From assembly GCA_965267485.1 (NCBI GenBank), contig OZ254080.1:2356001-2420000 (forward strand): DNA of 64,000 nt, read 5' to 3'. This DNA is from JANQJA01 sp965267485. Lineage in GTDB: Bacteria; Pseudomonadota; Gammaproteobacteria; Pseudomonadales; Azotimanducaceae. The position numbers were made by a program, and so were the translations under genes. The notes beneath the pieces are model-generated. The model was not told where the DNA came from and made no database searches. It saw nothing but the letters and a program-made list of their open reading frames with translations. Positions 50,455-59,745 of this stretch are shown in pieces. Numbering within the stretch: the first letter of the stretch is position 1; every line of letters begins with the position of its first letter.

Positions 50455-53400
50455 ACAGGCGCTGGCCACCTCAGGTCGAGGGTCAGCGGTTGATCCGGAT
50501 GGGATTCGTCCGGCGGGATGTCGACCCGCCCCTGCGTCTTGCCGATCTCCCAGAATCTCGCATTGCGTCGAGCTTCCGCCTCGGCCGCGTTCACCGGAAA
50601 CGTCTCGTAATTGCGACCGCCGGGGTGCGATACGTGATACGTACAGCCGCCGAGTGAGCGCTGGTTATAGATATCGACGATGTCGAACACCAGCGGGAGG
50701 TCCGGCTTGACGGTCGGATGAAGGCTGGATGCAGCATCCCACGCCTTGAAGCGAACAGCACCCACCCTGCGCCCCTTGCGACCGGTCGATCTCATCGGTA
50801 CGCGCCTTCCGTTGCAGGTCACAACAAATCGATCCGGCACCGCGTTGTCGAGCATGACCTCAATGCGCTCGACGGTCGAGTCGACATAGCGCGCCGTACC
50901 CTGCCCCGTCGCCTCTTCGCCCAGCACGTGCCACGGCTCGAGCGCGGTGTACAGCTGAAGCTCCATGCCCTCGATCTCGACGCCGCCGATTCGCGGGAAC
51001 CGGAACTCGAAGAACGGCGCATACCAGTCGAGGCTGAACGCGTATCCGGCCTGCCGCAGGTCATCAATCACGTGCGCAAAATCCTGCTCGATAAACTGGC
51101 GCAGCATGAACTTGTCATGCAGTTCCGTGCCCCAGCGAACGAGCCGGCGCTCGAGCGGTGTTCGCCAGAACTTCGCAATGAGTGCCCGCAGCAGCAGCAT
51201 CTGGACAAGGCTCATCTGGGGATGCGGCGGCATTTCGAACGCGCGGAATTCGAGCAGCCCTCGACGTCCGCCCGGACTGTCCGGTGAATACAGCTTGTCG
51301 ATGCAGAACTCGGCGCGATGCGTGTTGCCGGTCAGGTCCACGAGGAAGTTCCGCAGGAGCCGGTCTACCAGCCAGGGCTGATCCGTGCCGCCGGTGGGAA
51401 TCCGCGCCAATGCGATCTCCAGTTCATACAGGTTGTCATCACGCGCTTCATCGACGCGCGGCGACTGGCTGGTCGGGCCGATAAAGAGTCCCGAGAAAAG
51501 ATAGGAGAGCGACGGATGATTCTGCCAGTAGAGGATCAGGCTCTTCAGCAGGTCCGGACGGCGCAGGAACGGGGAGTCCTCGGCGCGCGCGGCGCCCATC
51601 GTCACATGGTTGCCGCCGCCGGTACCGGAATGGCGTCCGTCGACCATGAACTTTTCGGTACCGAGCCGCGATGCACGCGCGTCCTCGTAGATCCCGTTCA
51701 CGATGTCAGCGAGCTGCGGCCAGCTCGAGGCCGGGTGGACGTTGACCTCGATGACGCCAGGGTCCGGCGTGATCTGAAGGAGTCGTACCCGATGATCCTT
51801 CGGCGGCTCGTAGCCCTCGATGATCACTGGCAGTTCGAGTTCGGCAGCGACCGATTCGACCTTGTTCAGCAGCGCGACATAGACCTCGAACCGGGTCAGC
51901 GGCGGCATGAAGACATACAGATGACCCTTGCGGACCTCGAAGCAGATCGCCGTGTGTGTGACCTCGCCATCGGCGAGCAGATCCTCGTCCCGCCGCTGGG
52001 AAGATGTGACCTGCGCGGGAGGCGTCACCGTTCGGACCGCGGCCGGACGATCCGCGAACGGATCAACCTCGGGCTCCTGCTCGCGCGCTTTCGGGTCAAC
52101 CCACGGCAATGAGGAAAGCGGCATCCGCAGCCCCATCGGCGAATCGCCGGGAATCAGATACATGTGTCCGGCCTTGAAGGTCCAGCGCGAGGATCGCCAG
52201 AAGCCCTCGTCGTAGTCCGTCGACTCCCACTTGACCGGCAGCGCAAAGCCGACCGGGCTACCGATTCCGTCGGCGAAGAGTCGGCGAAACCGCTCCCGCT
52301 CCATCGGGTCGTCCAGCTTGTTGTTCTCGGGCGAGAGGTTTTCCGGCAGCTGTCCTTCACGCCAGGTGTAGTAGCCGACATCCTCATAGCCGGGCACGAC
52401 CCGCGAGCGTTCGAGCCCCAGCGCATCCGCCATGGTCTCGGCGAATCGCAGACTGTCGCCTGGGCGCAGTCGCCCCTCTGCTGATTCGTCGGCGAACAGG
52501 GAACTGTCAGTCCAGAGCGGCTCACCGTCTTCTCGCCAATACAGCGAGAGTGCCCAGCGCGGCAGCGGCTCTCCAGGGTACCACTTGCCCTGCCCGACAT
52601 GGGAAAGACCACCGGCGCCGAACCGCGCCCTGACCCGGTCGAACAGTTCGCCCGCAAGCCGGCGCTTGTCATCCCCAAGCGCCGCGGTGTTCCACTGGGC
52701 GCCATCCATATCATCGATCGAGACGAACGTGGGTTCGCCGCCCATGGTCAGCCGAACGTCACCGTCAGCAAGTTCCTGATCCACTTGCAGCGCAACGGCC
52801 TCGACCGAGCGCCACTCTTCGTCCGAGAACGGCTTCGTCACCCGGGGATCTTCATAAATCCGCGTGACCTCGTTCGTGTAGCTGAAGTCCACTTCCGCAG
52901 GCTCGGTCGCGCCGGTGACCGCAGCCGCGGTGGCGGGCTCTGGTGTACAGGCGAGCGGGATGTGGCCCTCGCCCGCAAACAGCCCTGAGGTCGGATCAAG
53001 CCCGACCCACCCGGCGCCGGGCAGGAAGACCTCGGTCCACGCATGCAGGTCGGTAAAGTCCTGCTCCGGGCCGGAAGGCCCGTCCAGCGATTTCTGGTCG
53101 GCCGTGAGCTGAATCAGGTAGCCCGATACAAATCGCGCCGCGAGCCCGAGATGCCGCAGGATCTGCACCAGCAGCCATGCGCTGTCGCGACAGGAGCCGC
53201 GTGCGCGGCCAAGCGTCTCTTCACAGGTCTGGACCCCGGGTTCGAACCGCACGATGTAACCGATGTCACGCTGCAGCCGCTGATTGATGTCGACGAGAAA
53301 GTCGACGCTGCCGCGACGGGTGAGATCGATCCCCTTGATCCACTTGTTCAGCAGCTTGCCATCCTCTCGCACCTCGAGATACGGCGCGAGATCGCGTGCG

Positions 53401-53729
53401 AGTGACTTCTCGTACTTGAAGGGGAACTGCTCCGCTGCTTCTTCCAGAAAGAAGTCGAACGGGTTGATCACCGTCATCTCTGCGATCAATTCGACGTGAA
53501 TCTTGAGTTCCCGGGTTTTCTCGGGGAACACGAAACGGGCCAGGTAATTGCCGAACGGATCCTGTTGCCAGTTCAGGAAGTGATCTTCCGGCGTCACCTT
53601 CAGCGAGTACGCGTTGATCGGCGTACGGCAATGCGGAGACGGCCGGAGCCTGATGACGTGAGGGTGAACGGTGATGGGGCGATCAAACCGGTACTCGGTC
53701 CGGTGATTGAGCGCGACCTTGATCGTCAT
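50451..53729 (-). CDS. Transglutaminase-like and putative amidoligase (DUF2126) fusion protein
   Basis: 1092 residues. N-terminal half: the bacterial transglutaminase N domain (TEYRFDRPITVHPHVIRLRP), then a papain-like core with Cys in RGSCRDSAW, His in DLHAWTEVFLP and Asp in GLDPTSG. C-terminal half from about residue 320: DUF2126 (LTMGGEPTFVSIDDMDGAQW ... DGRHSGTGGGNHVTMG), a putative glutamine-synthetase-fold amidoligase. The two halves could cleave and ligate amide bonds. Member of the ATP-grasp/alpha-E/Anbu gene set; GAGG precedes the ATG. Confidence 0.93.
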   Translation of the reverse strand: MTIKVALNHRTEYRFDRPITVHPHVIRLRPSPHCRTPINAYSLKVTPEDHFLNWQQDPFGNYLARFVFPEKTRELKIHVELIAEMTVINPFDFFLEEAAEQFPFKYEKSLARDLAPYLEVREDGKLLNKWIKGIDLTRRGSVDFLVDINQRLQRDIGYIVRFEPGVQTCEETLGRARGSCRDSAWLLVQILRHLGLAARFVSGYLIQLTADQKSLDGPSGPEQDFTDLHAWTEVFLPGAGWVGLDPTSGLFAGEGHIPLACTPEPATAAAVTGATEPAEVDFSYTNEVTRIYEDPRVTKPFSDEEWRSVEAVALQVDQELADGDVRLTMGGEPTFVSIDDMDGAQWNTAALGDDKRRLAGELFDRVRARFGAGGLSHVGQGKWYPGEPLPRWALSLYWREDGEPLWTDSSLFADESAEGRLRPGDSLRFAETMADALGLERSRVVPGYEDVGYYTWREGQLPENLSPENNKLDDPMERERFRRLFADGIGSPVGFALPVKWESTDYDEGFWRSSRWTFKAGHMYLIPGDSPMGLRMPLSSLPWVDPKAREQEPEVDPFADRPAAVRTVTPPAQVTSSQRRDEDLLADGEVTHTAICFEVRKGHLYVFMPPLTRFEVYVALLNKVESVAAELELPVIIEGYEPPKDHRVRLLQITPDPGVIEVNVHPASSWPQLADIVNGIYEDARASRLGTEKFMVDGRHSGTGGGNHVTMGAARAEDSPFLRRPDLLKSLILYWQNHPSLSYLFSGLFIGPTSQSPRVDEARDDNLYELEIALARIPTGGTDQPWLVDRLLRNFLVDLTGNTHRAEFCIDKLYSPDSPGGRRGLLEFRAFEMPPHPQMSLVQMLLLRALIAKFWRTPLERRLVRWGTELHDKFMLRQFIEQDFAHVIDDLRQAGYAFSLDWYAPFFEFRFPRIGGVEIEGMELQLYTALEPWHVLGEEATGQGTARYVDSTVERIEVMLDNAVPDRFVVTCNGRRVPMRSTGRKGRRVGAVRFKAWDAASSLHPTVKPDLPLVFDIVDIYNQRSLGGCTYHVSHPGGRNYETFPVNAAEAEARRNARFWEIGKTQGRVDIPPDESHPDQPLTLDLRWPAPV

Positions 53730-53751
53730 AGTGGATACCTCGAATGAGGAA

Positions 53752-54507
53752 TCAGGTGCTGGACTTGCCCTTGTCGGCGGAAGCGTCCCAGTTTTCGCTC
53801 CAGCTGATCGGCGGCATGCTGGCGAATGATTCCTTGAGTTTTTCGTCCCAGCTCCGGTTGATCTGGCGCAGGTACTCGCTCGACTCCTCGAACCGGTAGC
53901 GACGCTGAATCAGCAGCGAATCGCCGTGATAGATCAATACTTCGATCGGCGGGCCGACGGTGATGTTACTGCGCATCGTCGAGTCCATTGACACAAGGCC
54001 GCACACCGCTGCCGTGTCGAGCTGGATGTCGAGCGTGATGATCCGGTCGAGAATCGGCTTGCCGTATTTGCTCTCGCCGATCTGCAGGAACGGCGTATCG
54101 CTGCTTGTGGTGATGTGGTTGCCCTGCGGATAGACCAGAAACGCGCGATGCTGTTCGCCGGCGATCTGTCCACCGACGATGAAGCTCGCCTCGTACACGC
54201 TGCCACCGCCATGCTTCGACTGCTGCGCAACGCTGATTTCACCGACATAGTCGGCGGCATCCTCGAGGTTGCTGACCGTCATCAGGTTGCGACGGGTGCT
54301 TTGCCTGATGTCCTTCTCGATCTGGTTGACCACGCCCTGGGTCGTCGCGAGATTGCCGGCAGACAGCAATACGATCTGGCGGTCGCCGTCGCGACCGAAG
54401 CTGAACATCTTCGAATAGGTGCTGACGTTATCGACGCCCGCGTTGGTTCGCGAATCCGAGATGAAGCATATGCCCGCATCCACGGAAATCGCCACGCAAT
54501 ATGTCAT
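53752..54507 (-). CDS. Anbu-type proteasome-like peptidase
   Basis: 251 residues. Ancestral beta-subunit (Anbu) of the Ntn-hydrolase proteasome fold. After removal of Met1 the new N-terminus is Thr (TYCVAISVDAG), with D17 (FISDSRTNAG) and a lysine at about position 32 (YSKMF) in the places of the proteasome triad, and SAGNLATTQ and CGLVSMDSTMRSN as family marks. It lies 22 bases before the DUF2126 gene and 21 bases after pilZ on the same strand, so it may also be transcribed from the fab-holB-pilZ run. Confidence 0.92.
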   Translation of the reverse strand: MTYCVAISVDAGICFISDSRTNAGVDNVSTYSKMFSFGRDGDRQIVLLSAGNLATTQGVVNQIEKDIRQSTRRNLMTVSNLEDAADYVGEISVAQQSKHGGGSVYEASFIVGGQIAGEQHRAFLVYPQGNHITTSSDTPFLQIGESKYGKPILDRIITLDIQLDTAAVCGLVSMDSTMRSNITVGPPIEVLIYHGDSLLIQRRYRFEESSEYLRQINRSWDEKLKESFASMPPISWSENWDASADKGKSST

Positions 54508-54528
54508 TGGGGTGTCCCGGCCTGGTTG

Positions 54529-54885
54529 TTACATCGTGGCGGTTGAATTCGCCGATCCCAGCGAGCCGGCAAGATAGGTTTCGATCTTGTCCTTGGCGAT
54601 GTTGTCCGGGTCCGAGAATTGAATGCCGACGCCGGGCGTGTGCGGACTCTTGACGCCTTTCTTGGCGATCCAGACGACCTTGCCGGCAACGGGAATCTTC
54701 TCGGTTTCATCCATCAGGTTCAGCAGAATGAAGACGTCATCACCGAGATCGTACTCGGTACGATTGGCAATGAAGAGGCCACCCTGCTTGATAAAGGGCA
54801 TGTAGTAATTGTGGAGGACGACCTTGTCTTTGATCGTCAGCGCGATCATCGTCTTCTTGGCGCCGCCTCTTGCGAGCTTGCCCAT
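54529..54885 (-). CDS. pilZ: PilZ domain protein, type IV pilus assembly PilZ
   Basis: 118 residues, the same as Pseudomonas PilZ. Contains LTIKDKVVLHNYYMPFIKQGGLFIANRTEYDLGDD and GVGIQFSD, the short form that lacks the N-terminal RxxxR c-di-GMP motif and is needed for pilus assembly rather than c-di-GMP binding. Position after holB is conserved in Pseudomonas. No pilus genes are nearby. Confidence 0.92.
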   Translation of the reverse strand: MGKLARGGAKKTMIALTIKDKVVLHNYYMPFIKQGGLFIANRTEYDLGDDVFILLNLMDETEKIPVAGKVVWIAKKGVKSPHTPGVGIQFSDPDNIAKDKIETYLAGSLGSANSTATM

Positions 54886-54952
54886 TATTTACTCTTCTCG
54901 AACCAGAATTTCGGCTGCTTGGGACGATGATAGTGCCCTATGACTGCCACAT

Positions 54953-55963
54953 TCACAAGCCGGCGAGTTCCACGAACATCGCCTCGAACAGCAGACCGAT
55001 GTTGGGGTTGGACGGGCCCGCGACCGCGCGTCGCTCCCGTTCGATGACATCGACGCACTGCACCAGTCGTGCGGTGGGCATGGTCTGTACGATCGTCCTC
55101 AGAAGTCCCGTCAGGTCCTTGTTTTTAATCGATTTTTCCGAAGACGTCAGCGACAGGCGCAGGGCGTCGGCGAAGACGCTGGCCATGATCGTGATATCAG
55201 TGATCGCATCGCCCCGGGCAAAGGCGCTGGCGGCGCTCAGCGGGTTGCCGCCGCGCACGAGTTGCTCCACTGCAGACGCGACTTCCTGACGCCGGGCCAG
55301 ATACGCGTCGTCAAAATCGACGGTCACCGCCAGCGGCGCACCACCGGCAATCGACAGCAGCAATGACAGCGTATCCGCGTCACGTTCCGGGCACTCGCGG
55401 GCCAGCCATTCGAGACTCTGGTCACGCTCGGGCAGCACGAAATCCAGATGCTGACAGCGACTCCGGATGGTCGGCAGCAGCCGCCCGGGCGTGTCGCTGA
55501 CGAGCATCAGCAGCATGCCTGAGGTTGGCTCCTCGAGGCACTTGAGCAGCGCGTTCGCCGCAGCGTTGTTCATCTGCTCCGCCGGCTGGATGATGACGAC
55601 CTTCATGCCGCCACGCTGTGCGGTCTGTCCGGCCCATTCGATCATGTCCCGGACCTGATCGATGATGATCAGCCTGCGCTCGTCGATCCGAATCGGCTTG
55701 CCACTCTTGCGCTCCCACGGCAGCAGGTGCTGAAAGTCGGGCTGGGTCCCCGCCGCAAACAGCAGGCAATTGTCACAGGTCCCGCAATGCCCGCGATCCG
55801 TCGGCTGCTGACAGAGCAGGAATGCCGCCGTGGCTGCCGCGAACTCACGCTTGCCAACGTGTTTTGGGCCAGAGAGCAGCATCGCGTGCGGCAGGCGATC
55901 GCCCCGCCTGAGTGAGAAGAGACGTTGTCGTAGCGGTTCGTGCCAGGGCAGAAACCCGGTCAT
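54953..55963 (-). CDS. holB: DNA polymerase III subunit delta prime
   Basis: 336 residues. Clamp-loader subunit. N-terminal SGPKHVGKREFA is the degenerate Walker loop, the zinc knuckle is C-x8-C-x2-C-x2-C in CQQPTDRGHCGTCDNC, and the sensor region reads NNAAANALLKCLEEPTSG. The start overlaps the tmk stop by 4 bp. The C-terminal domain is as usual for gammaproteobacteria. Confidence 0.94.
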   Translation of the reverse strand: MTGFLPWHEPLRQRLFSLRRGDRLPHAMLLSGPKHVGKREFAAATAAFLLCQQPTDRGHCGTCDNCLLFAAGTQPDFQHLLPWERKSGKPIRIDERRLIIIDQVRDMIEWAGQTAQRGGMKVVIIQPAEQMNNAAANALLKCLEEPTSGMLLMLVSDTPGRLLPTIRSRCQHLDFVLPERDQSLEWLARECPERDADTLSLLLSIAGGAPLAVTVDFDDAYLARRQEVASAVEQLVRGGNPLSAASAFARGDAITDITIMASVFADALRLSLTSSEKSIKNKDLTGLLRTIVQTMPTARLVQCVDVIERERRAVAGPSNPNIGLLFEAMFVELAGL

Positions 55964-56583
55964 CGATTGATCTCGCCTGCGAGCACCTGCCTGATCGTGC
56001 TGCCGACGACCTCGATGGACTGGCTCGCATCCACCACCTTCATCCGCTCGAACCGTCGCGCCCGGTCAAGATAGACCGCCCTCACCCGCCGGAAGAAGTC
56101 GAGCCCTTCGCGTTCAAAACGGTCTTTCTCGCTGCGAGCCGCAGCCCGTGCGAGCCCGACTTCCGGGTCGAGATCCAGCACCAGCGTCAGGTCCGGTGCA
56201 AAACCGCCGATAGCGGCACGTTCAACATCGTCGATCACGTGATCAGGAACCCCGCGCCCGCCACCCTGGTAGGCCCAGGTCGAATCGGTGAAGCGGTCGC
56301 ATACGACCCAGGTGCCGGCATCGAGGGCGGGTTCGATGAACCGCCGGACGTGCTGGGCCCGCGCAGCGAACACCAGCAGGAGTTCGGTCATGATCTCCAT
56401 CGGCTCCGTCCCGTGATCGAGCAGCAGCGAGCGAATGTCCTCGGCAATCGGGGTGCCGCCGGGCTCCCGCGTCGTCACGAACGGGATGTCGCTGTCTGCC
56501 AGAAACGACTCGATGGCCTGCAGGTTGGTCGATTTGCCGACGCCCTCCATGCCTTCGATGGTGATGAACTTGCCGCGAGTCAT
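55960..56583 (-). CDS. tmk: Thymidylate kinase
   Basis: About 207 residues. Phosphorylates dTMP to dTDP. P-loop FITIEGMEGVGKST, the DR-Y/H type motif TREPGGTPIAEDIR, VVCDRFTDSTWAYQGGGRG, and the LID region ARSEKDRFEREGLDFFRRV. The ATG at 56583 overlaps the mltG TGA by one base (TGATG); a GTG one codon earlier is the alternative. Confidence 0.96.
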   Translation of the reverse strand: MTRGKFITIEGMEGVGKSTNLQAIESFLADSDIPFVTTREPGGTPIAEDIRSLLLDHGTEPMEIMTELLLVFAARAQHVRRFIEPALDAGTWVVCDRFTDSTWAYQGGGRGVPDHVIDDVERAAIGGFAPDLTLVLDLDPEVGLARAAARSEKDRFEREGLDFFRRVRAVYLDRARRFERMKVVDASQSIEVVGSTIRQVLAGEINR

Positions 56584-57587
56584 CACTTCACACTACCAGC
56601 TTTCTGATAGCGGGCAACGGCCTCGTTATGCTCGTCGAGCGTCACCGAGAACTGACTGCTGCCATCACCCCGGGCAACGAAATAGTAGTAGGGCACGGCC
56701 GGCGCGTTCATCACCGACCGGATCGATTCGAGCCCCGGGTTACAGATCGGCGTTGGCGGCAGGCCCCGAATCACGTACGTGTTGTAATCCGTTGCCTCAC
56801 GCAGATGGAAGCGCTTCAGATCGCCGTCGAAGTCTTCGATTCCGTAAATGACCGTGGGATCGGATTGCAGGCGCATGCCCGCAACAAGCCGATTGATGAA
56901 CACACCGGCGATCGGGTCTCGATCGGATTCGACACCGGTTTCCTTCTCGACAATGGAGGCAAGGATCAACGCCTCGTAGGGTGTTTCGATCGCGCGGGTC
57001 GACGATCGCTTTCGCCATTCTGCATCAAGCACGGATTTCATCCGGGCGTGGGCGCGCGCGAGAATCGAGAGGTCACTCTCACCACGAACGAAATGGTACG
57101 TATCCGGAAAGAACTGACCCTCGGCAGCGATGGGTTCCGCGCCGAGCTGCACCATGACTGCCTCGTCAGGCAAGGACGATATCGTATCGTCGATCAGCGC
57201 TTCCGCCGCGAGCGCCGCACGCCATTCATCGAAGGTCCAGCCCTCCGGAAACGTGATCGTACGCTGCAAAACCCGGCCTGAGCGGAACAGGGCGAGCGCA
57301 TCGGCCGTGGTCATCGAGGGTGTGAGTTCGTACTCGCCGGCCTGCGGGAATCCACGATCGGCAGTCAGACGCGCATAGACCCTGAACACAATACCCGGCG
57401 TCTGTGAGATGCCCTGCGCCACGAGTCGCCGCGATACCTGCGTCACCGACGCGCCGATCGGCAGTTCAAAGAGTTGCCGCTCGCCTTCTATGACGAGCGG
57501 CCTCGTCATCATCGCGTTGAAGGCGGCGATACCACCTCCGATCGCAACCGCCGCGGCAAGCAGCGCAATGAGCAGCCATCGGATCAC
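56583..57587 (-). CDS. mltG: Endolytic transglycosylase MltG (YceG)
   Basis: About 334 residues. Inner-membrane enzyme cutting nascent glycan strands, a terminase of peptidoglycan polymerisation. N-terminal membrane helix at about 2-25 (VIRWLLIALLAAAVAIGGGI), a LysM-like region, and the catalytic Glu in LASIVEKETGVESDRDPIAGVFINRL. The GTG at 57587 is chosen because it overlaps the pabC stop as GTGA and puts the helix at the very N-terminus. Confidence 0.94.
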   Translation of the reverse strand: MIRWLLIALLAAAVAIGGGIAAFNAMMTRPLVIEGERQLFELPIGASVTQVSRRLVAQGISQTPGIVFRVYARLTADRGFPQAGEYELTPSMTTADALALFRSGRVLQRTITFPEGWTFDEWRAALAAEALIDDTISSLPDEAVMVQLGAEPIAAEGQFFPDTYHFVRGESDLSILARAHARMKSVLDAEWRKRSSTRAIETPYEALILASIVEKETGVESDRDPIAGVFINRLVAGMRLQSDPTVIYGIEDFDGDLKRFHLREATDYNTYVIRGLPPTPICNPGLESIRSVMNAPAVPYYYFVARGDGSSQFSVTLDEHNEAVARYQKAGSVK

Positions 57588-58399
57588 AGCGTGCCTACCT
57601 CCCGGGCGACGCGGGCGGCAAGTTCCCGCGTCACATCGCCAACCGGCCACGATGTCGAGCCGAGCCGACGAACCGGATAGATGCCGAACACGCTGTTGCA
57701 GACGAAGACTTCGCTGGCCGCAAGAAACGTATCAAGCCCGCCTCCCTGCTCCCGTGCGCCACATTCATCAATGAGGTAACGGCGCATGACGCCGGCAATC
57801 CCGCAACGTTCTACCGGCGGCGTCAGCAGTTCACCATCGGTCACACGAAACACGTTGCTTTTCGTACCCTCGACGACCTGGCCCTCCATATCGAGCATGA
57901 GCCCTTCACGGGCGCCGTCCAGTTCGGCCGCGGCAAGTACCTGCTCGAGTCGCCCCAGATGCTTGATACCGGCAAGTGCGGGATTGATGGCGAGACGGGT
58001 GCGACAGAGCATGAGATCAATCCCGTCATCACGCGCTTTCGTATCGGGTGCATAGGCAGACACGGTCACGACCCGACAGGTTCCGGCATCAGGCGCCGGC
58101 GCGTAGCCCCGGCCACCTGCGGCCCGTGTGACGATAACCTTCATGACGGCGGATTCGGGCGCGGCTGCACAGGCAGTTTCCGTATCGACAGCGAGCGCGT
58201 CGGCCAGCCCTGCTACGGCGATCCCGAGCCGGGCACACCCCGCCAGCAGCCGCTCGACATGCAGGGCCATGAAAACCGGCTCGCCGCCAAGCACCCGGAT
58301 GGTCTCGAAGACGCCATCGCCGTAGGCAAGACCGCGGTTCGCCGCCGGGACGACATTCGACGGTCTGCCATCGACCAGGGTGAGCGTTGGCTCAGTCAA
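57584..58399 (-). CDS. pabC: Aminodeoxychorismate lyase
   Basis: 271 residues. PLP fold-type IV enzyme making 4-aminobenzoate for folate. Features: NRGLAYGDGVFETIRVLGGEP near residue 22, the PLP lysine region GIKHLGRLEQVLAAAEL, and ETFLAASEVFVCNSVFGIYPV. It overlaps fabF by 8 bp. The conserved position between fabF and mltG supports the call over branched-chain aminotransferase. Confidence 0.94.
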   Translation of the reverse strand: MTEPTLTLVDGRPSNVVPAANRGLAYGDGVFETIRVLGGEPVFMALHVERLLAGCARLGIAVAGLADALAVDTETACAAAPESAVMKVIVTRAAGGRGYAPAPDAGTCRVVTVSAYAPDTKARDDGIDLMLCRTRLAINPALAGIKHLGRLEQVLAAAELDGAREGLMLDMEGQVVEGTKSNVFRVTDGELLTPPVERCGIAGVMRRYLIDECGAREQGGGLDTFLAASEVFVCNSVFGIYPVRRLGSTSWPVGDVTRELAARVAREVGTL

Positions 58400-59633
58400 C
58401 CTTCCTGAAGATCAGCGTGCCATTTGTGCCGCCGAATCCGAACGAGTTTGAGAGCGCAACGTTGATCGGCATCTCGCGAGCCGCACCCGGTACGTAATCG
58501 AGATCGCAAGCTTCGTCGGGATTGTCGAGATTGATCGTCGGCGGAGCGACCTGGTCCCGGATCGCCAGCACGGATGCAACCGCTTCCACAGAGCCGGCCG
58601 CACCAAGCAGGTGCCCGATCATTGACTTGGTCGAACTCACTGCGACGTTGCGAGCGTCGTCGCCCATGACGGTCTTGATGGCCATGGTCTCGGCAACATC
58701 GCCGAGCGGCGTCGAGGTACCGTGCGCGTTGATGTAGTCGATAGACGAGGCATCGAGTTCTGCGCTCGCGAGCGCGTTCTGCATCGACATCGCTGCGCCG
58801 GCGCCGTTCTCTGCCGGCGAGGTCATGTGGCTCGCATCTGCGCTCATGCCAAAGCCGGCGAGTTCGCAATAGATCTTCGCGCCCCGGGCTTTCGCGTGTT
58901 CGTACTCCTCGAGCACGAGGACGGCGGAGCCGTCGCTCAGCACGAAGCCGTCACGGTCACGGTCCCAGGGGCGGCTGGCGAGTTCCGGCTCATCGTTGCG
59001 GGTGGAGAGTGCCTTCATCGCCGCAAACCCGGCCATCGTTGTCGGTGACGTGGATTTTTCGGCGCCACCGCAGAGCATCGCGTCGACATCACCCGCCGCG
59101 ATCATGCGTGCGGCAAAACCGATGTTGTGGGTGCCCGTCGTACACGCGGTGGTAATCGCGATATTCGGCCCCTGCAGGCCGTACATGATCGACAGGTGAC
59201 CCGCGACCATATTGATGATGCACGAGGGGACAAAGAACGGAGAGACGCGCCCGGGTCCGCGCGTGTTCACGACGTCATGGCATGTCTCGATCGTCACGAT
59301 ACCGCCGATACCGGAGCCGACTGCGACCCCGATGCGATGACGATTGTCATCGGTGACCTCGAGGCCCGAATCCCGCATCGCCTGAATGCCTGTTACCAGT
59401 CCAAACTGGATGAAGCCATCCATCCGCCGGGCTTCTTTCGCAGGAATGTACTCGGCGATGTCGAACTCGGGCACGGCACCGCCGAAACGTACGGGATACT
59501 CACTGGCGTCGAATGCCGAGATGGGCCCGATACCACTCTTGCCCGCCAGCATGCCCTGCCAACTCGTCTCCATATCGGCACCGAGAGGCGAGATCATGCC
59601 CATACCCGTAACGACCACTCTGCGGTTCTTCAT
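58392..59633 (-). CDS. fabF: 3-oxoacyl-ACP synthase II
   Basis: 413 residues. Chain-elongating condensing enzyme. C164 in ITTACTTGTHNIG, His in INAHGTSTPLGD and in MIGHLLGAAGSVEA, and the end SFGFGGTNGTLIF. It is 142 bases from acpP, separated by a terminator-like hairpin, which usually lowers fabF expression relative to acpP. Confidence 0.97.
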   Translation of the reverse strand: MKNRRVVVTGMGMISPLGADMETSWQGMLAGKSGIGPISAFDASEYPVRFGGAVPEFDIAEYIPAKEARRMDGFIQFGLVTGIQAMRDSGLEVTDDNRHRIGVAVGSGIGGIVTIETCHDVVNTRGPGRVSPFFVPSCIINMVAGHLSIMYGLQGPNIAITTACTTGTHNIGFAARMIAAGDVDAMLCGGAEKSTSPTTMAGFAAMKALSTRNDEPELASRPWDRDRDGFVLSDGSAVLVLEEYEHAKARGAKIYCELAGFGMSADASHMTSPAENGAGAAMSMQNALASAELDASSIDYINAHGTSTPLGDVAETMAIKTVMGDDARNVAVSSTKSMIGHLLGAAGSVEAVASVLAIRDQVAPPTINLDNPDEACDLDYVPGAAREMPINVALSNSFGFGGTNGTLIFRKVD

Positions 59634-59685
59634 CGGACCCTCCTTGCGGCTAACGATTCAAATGAGGTGCACTTAATCGTGACAG

Positions 59686-59723
59686 AAAAACAAGAGCCGC
59701 ATCGCTGGCTGCGTATGCGGCTC
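59686..59723 (-). terminator. Attenuating terminator between acpP and fabF
   Basis: Perfect 9-bp stem GAGCCGCAT / ATGCGGCTC (59694-59702 and 59715-59723) with a 12-base loop; on the minus strand it is followed by TTGTTTTTC. Likely ends most acpP transcripts, with read-through into fabF. Confidence 0.65.
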
Positions 59724-59745
59724 CTGATTCATTGACTGACCCAGA

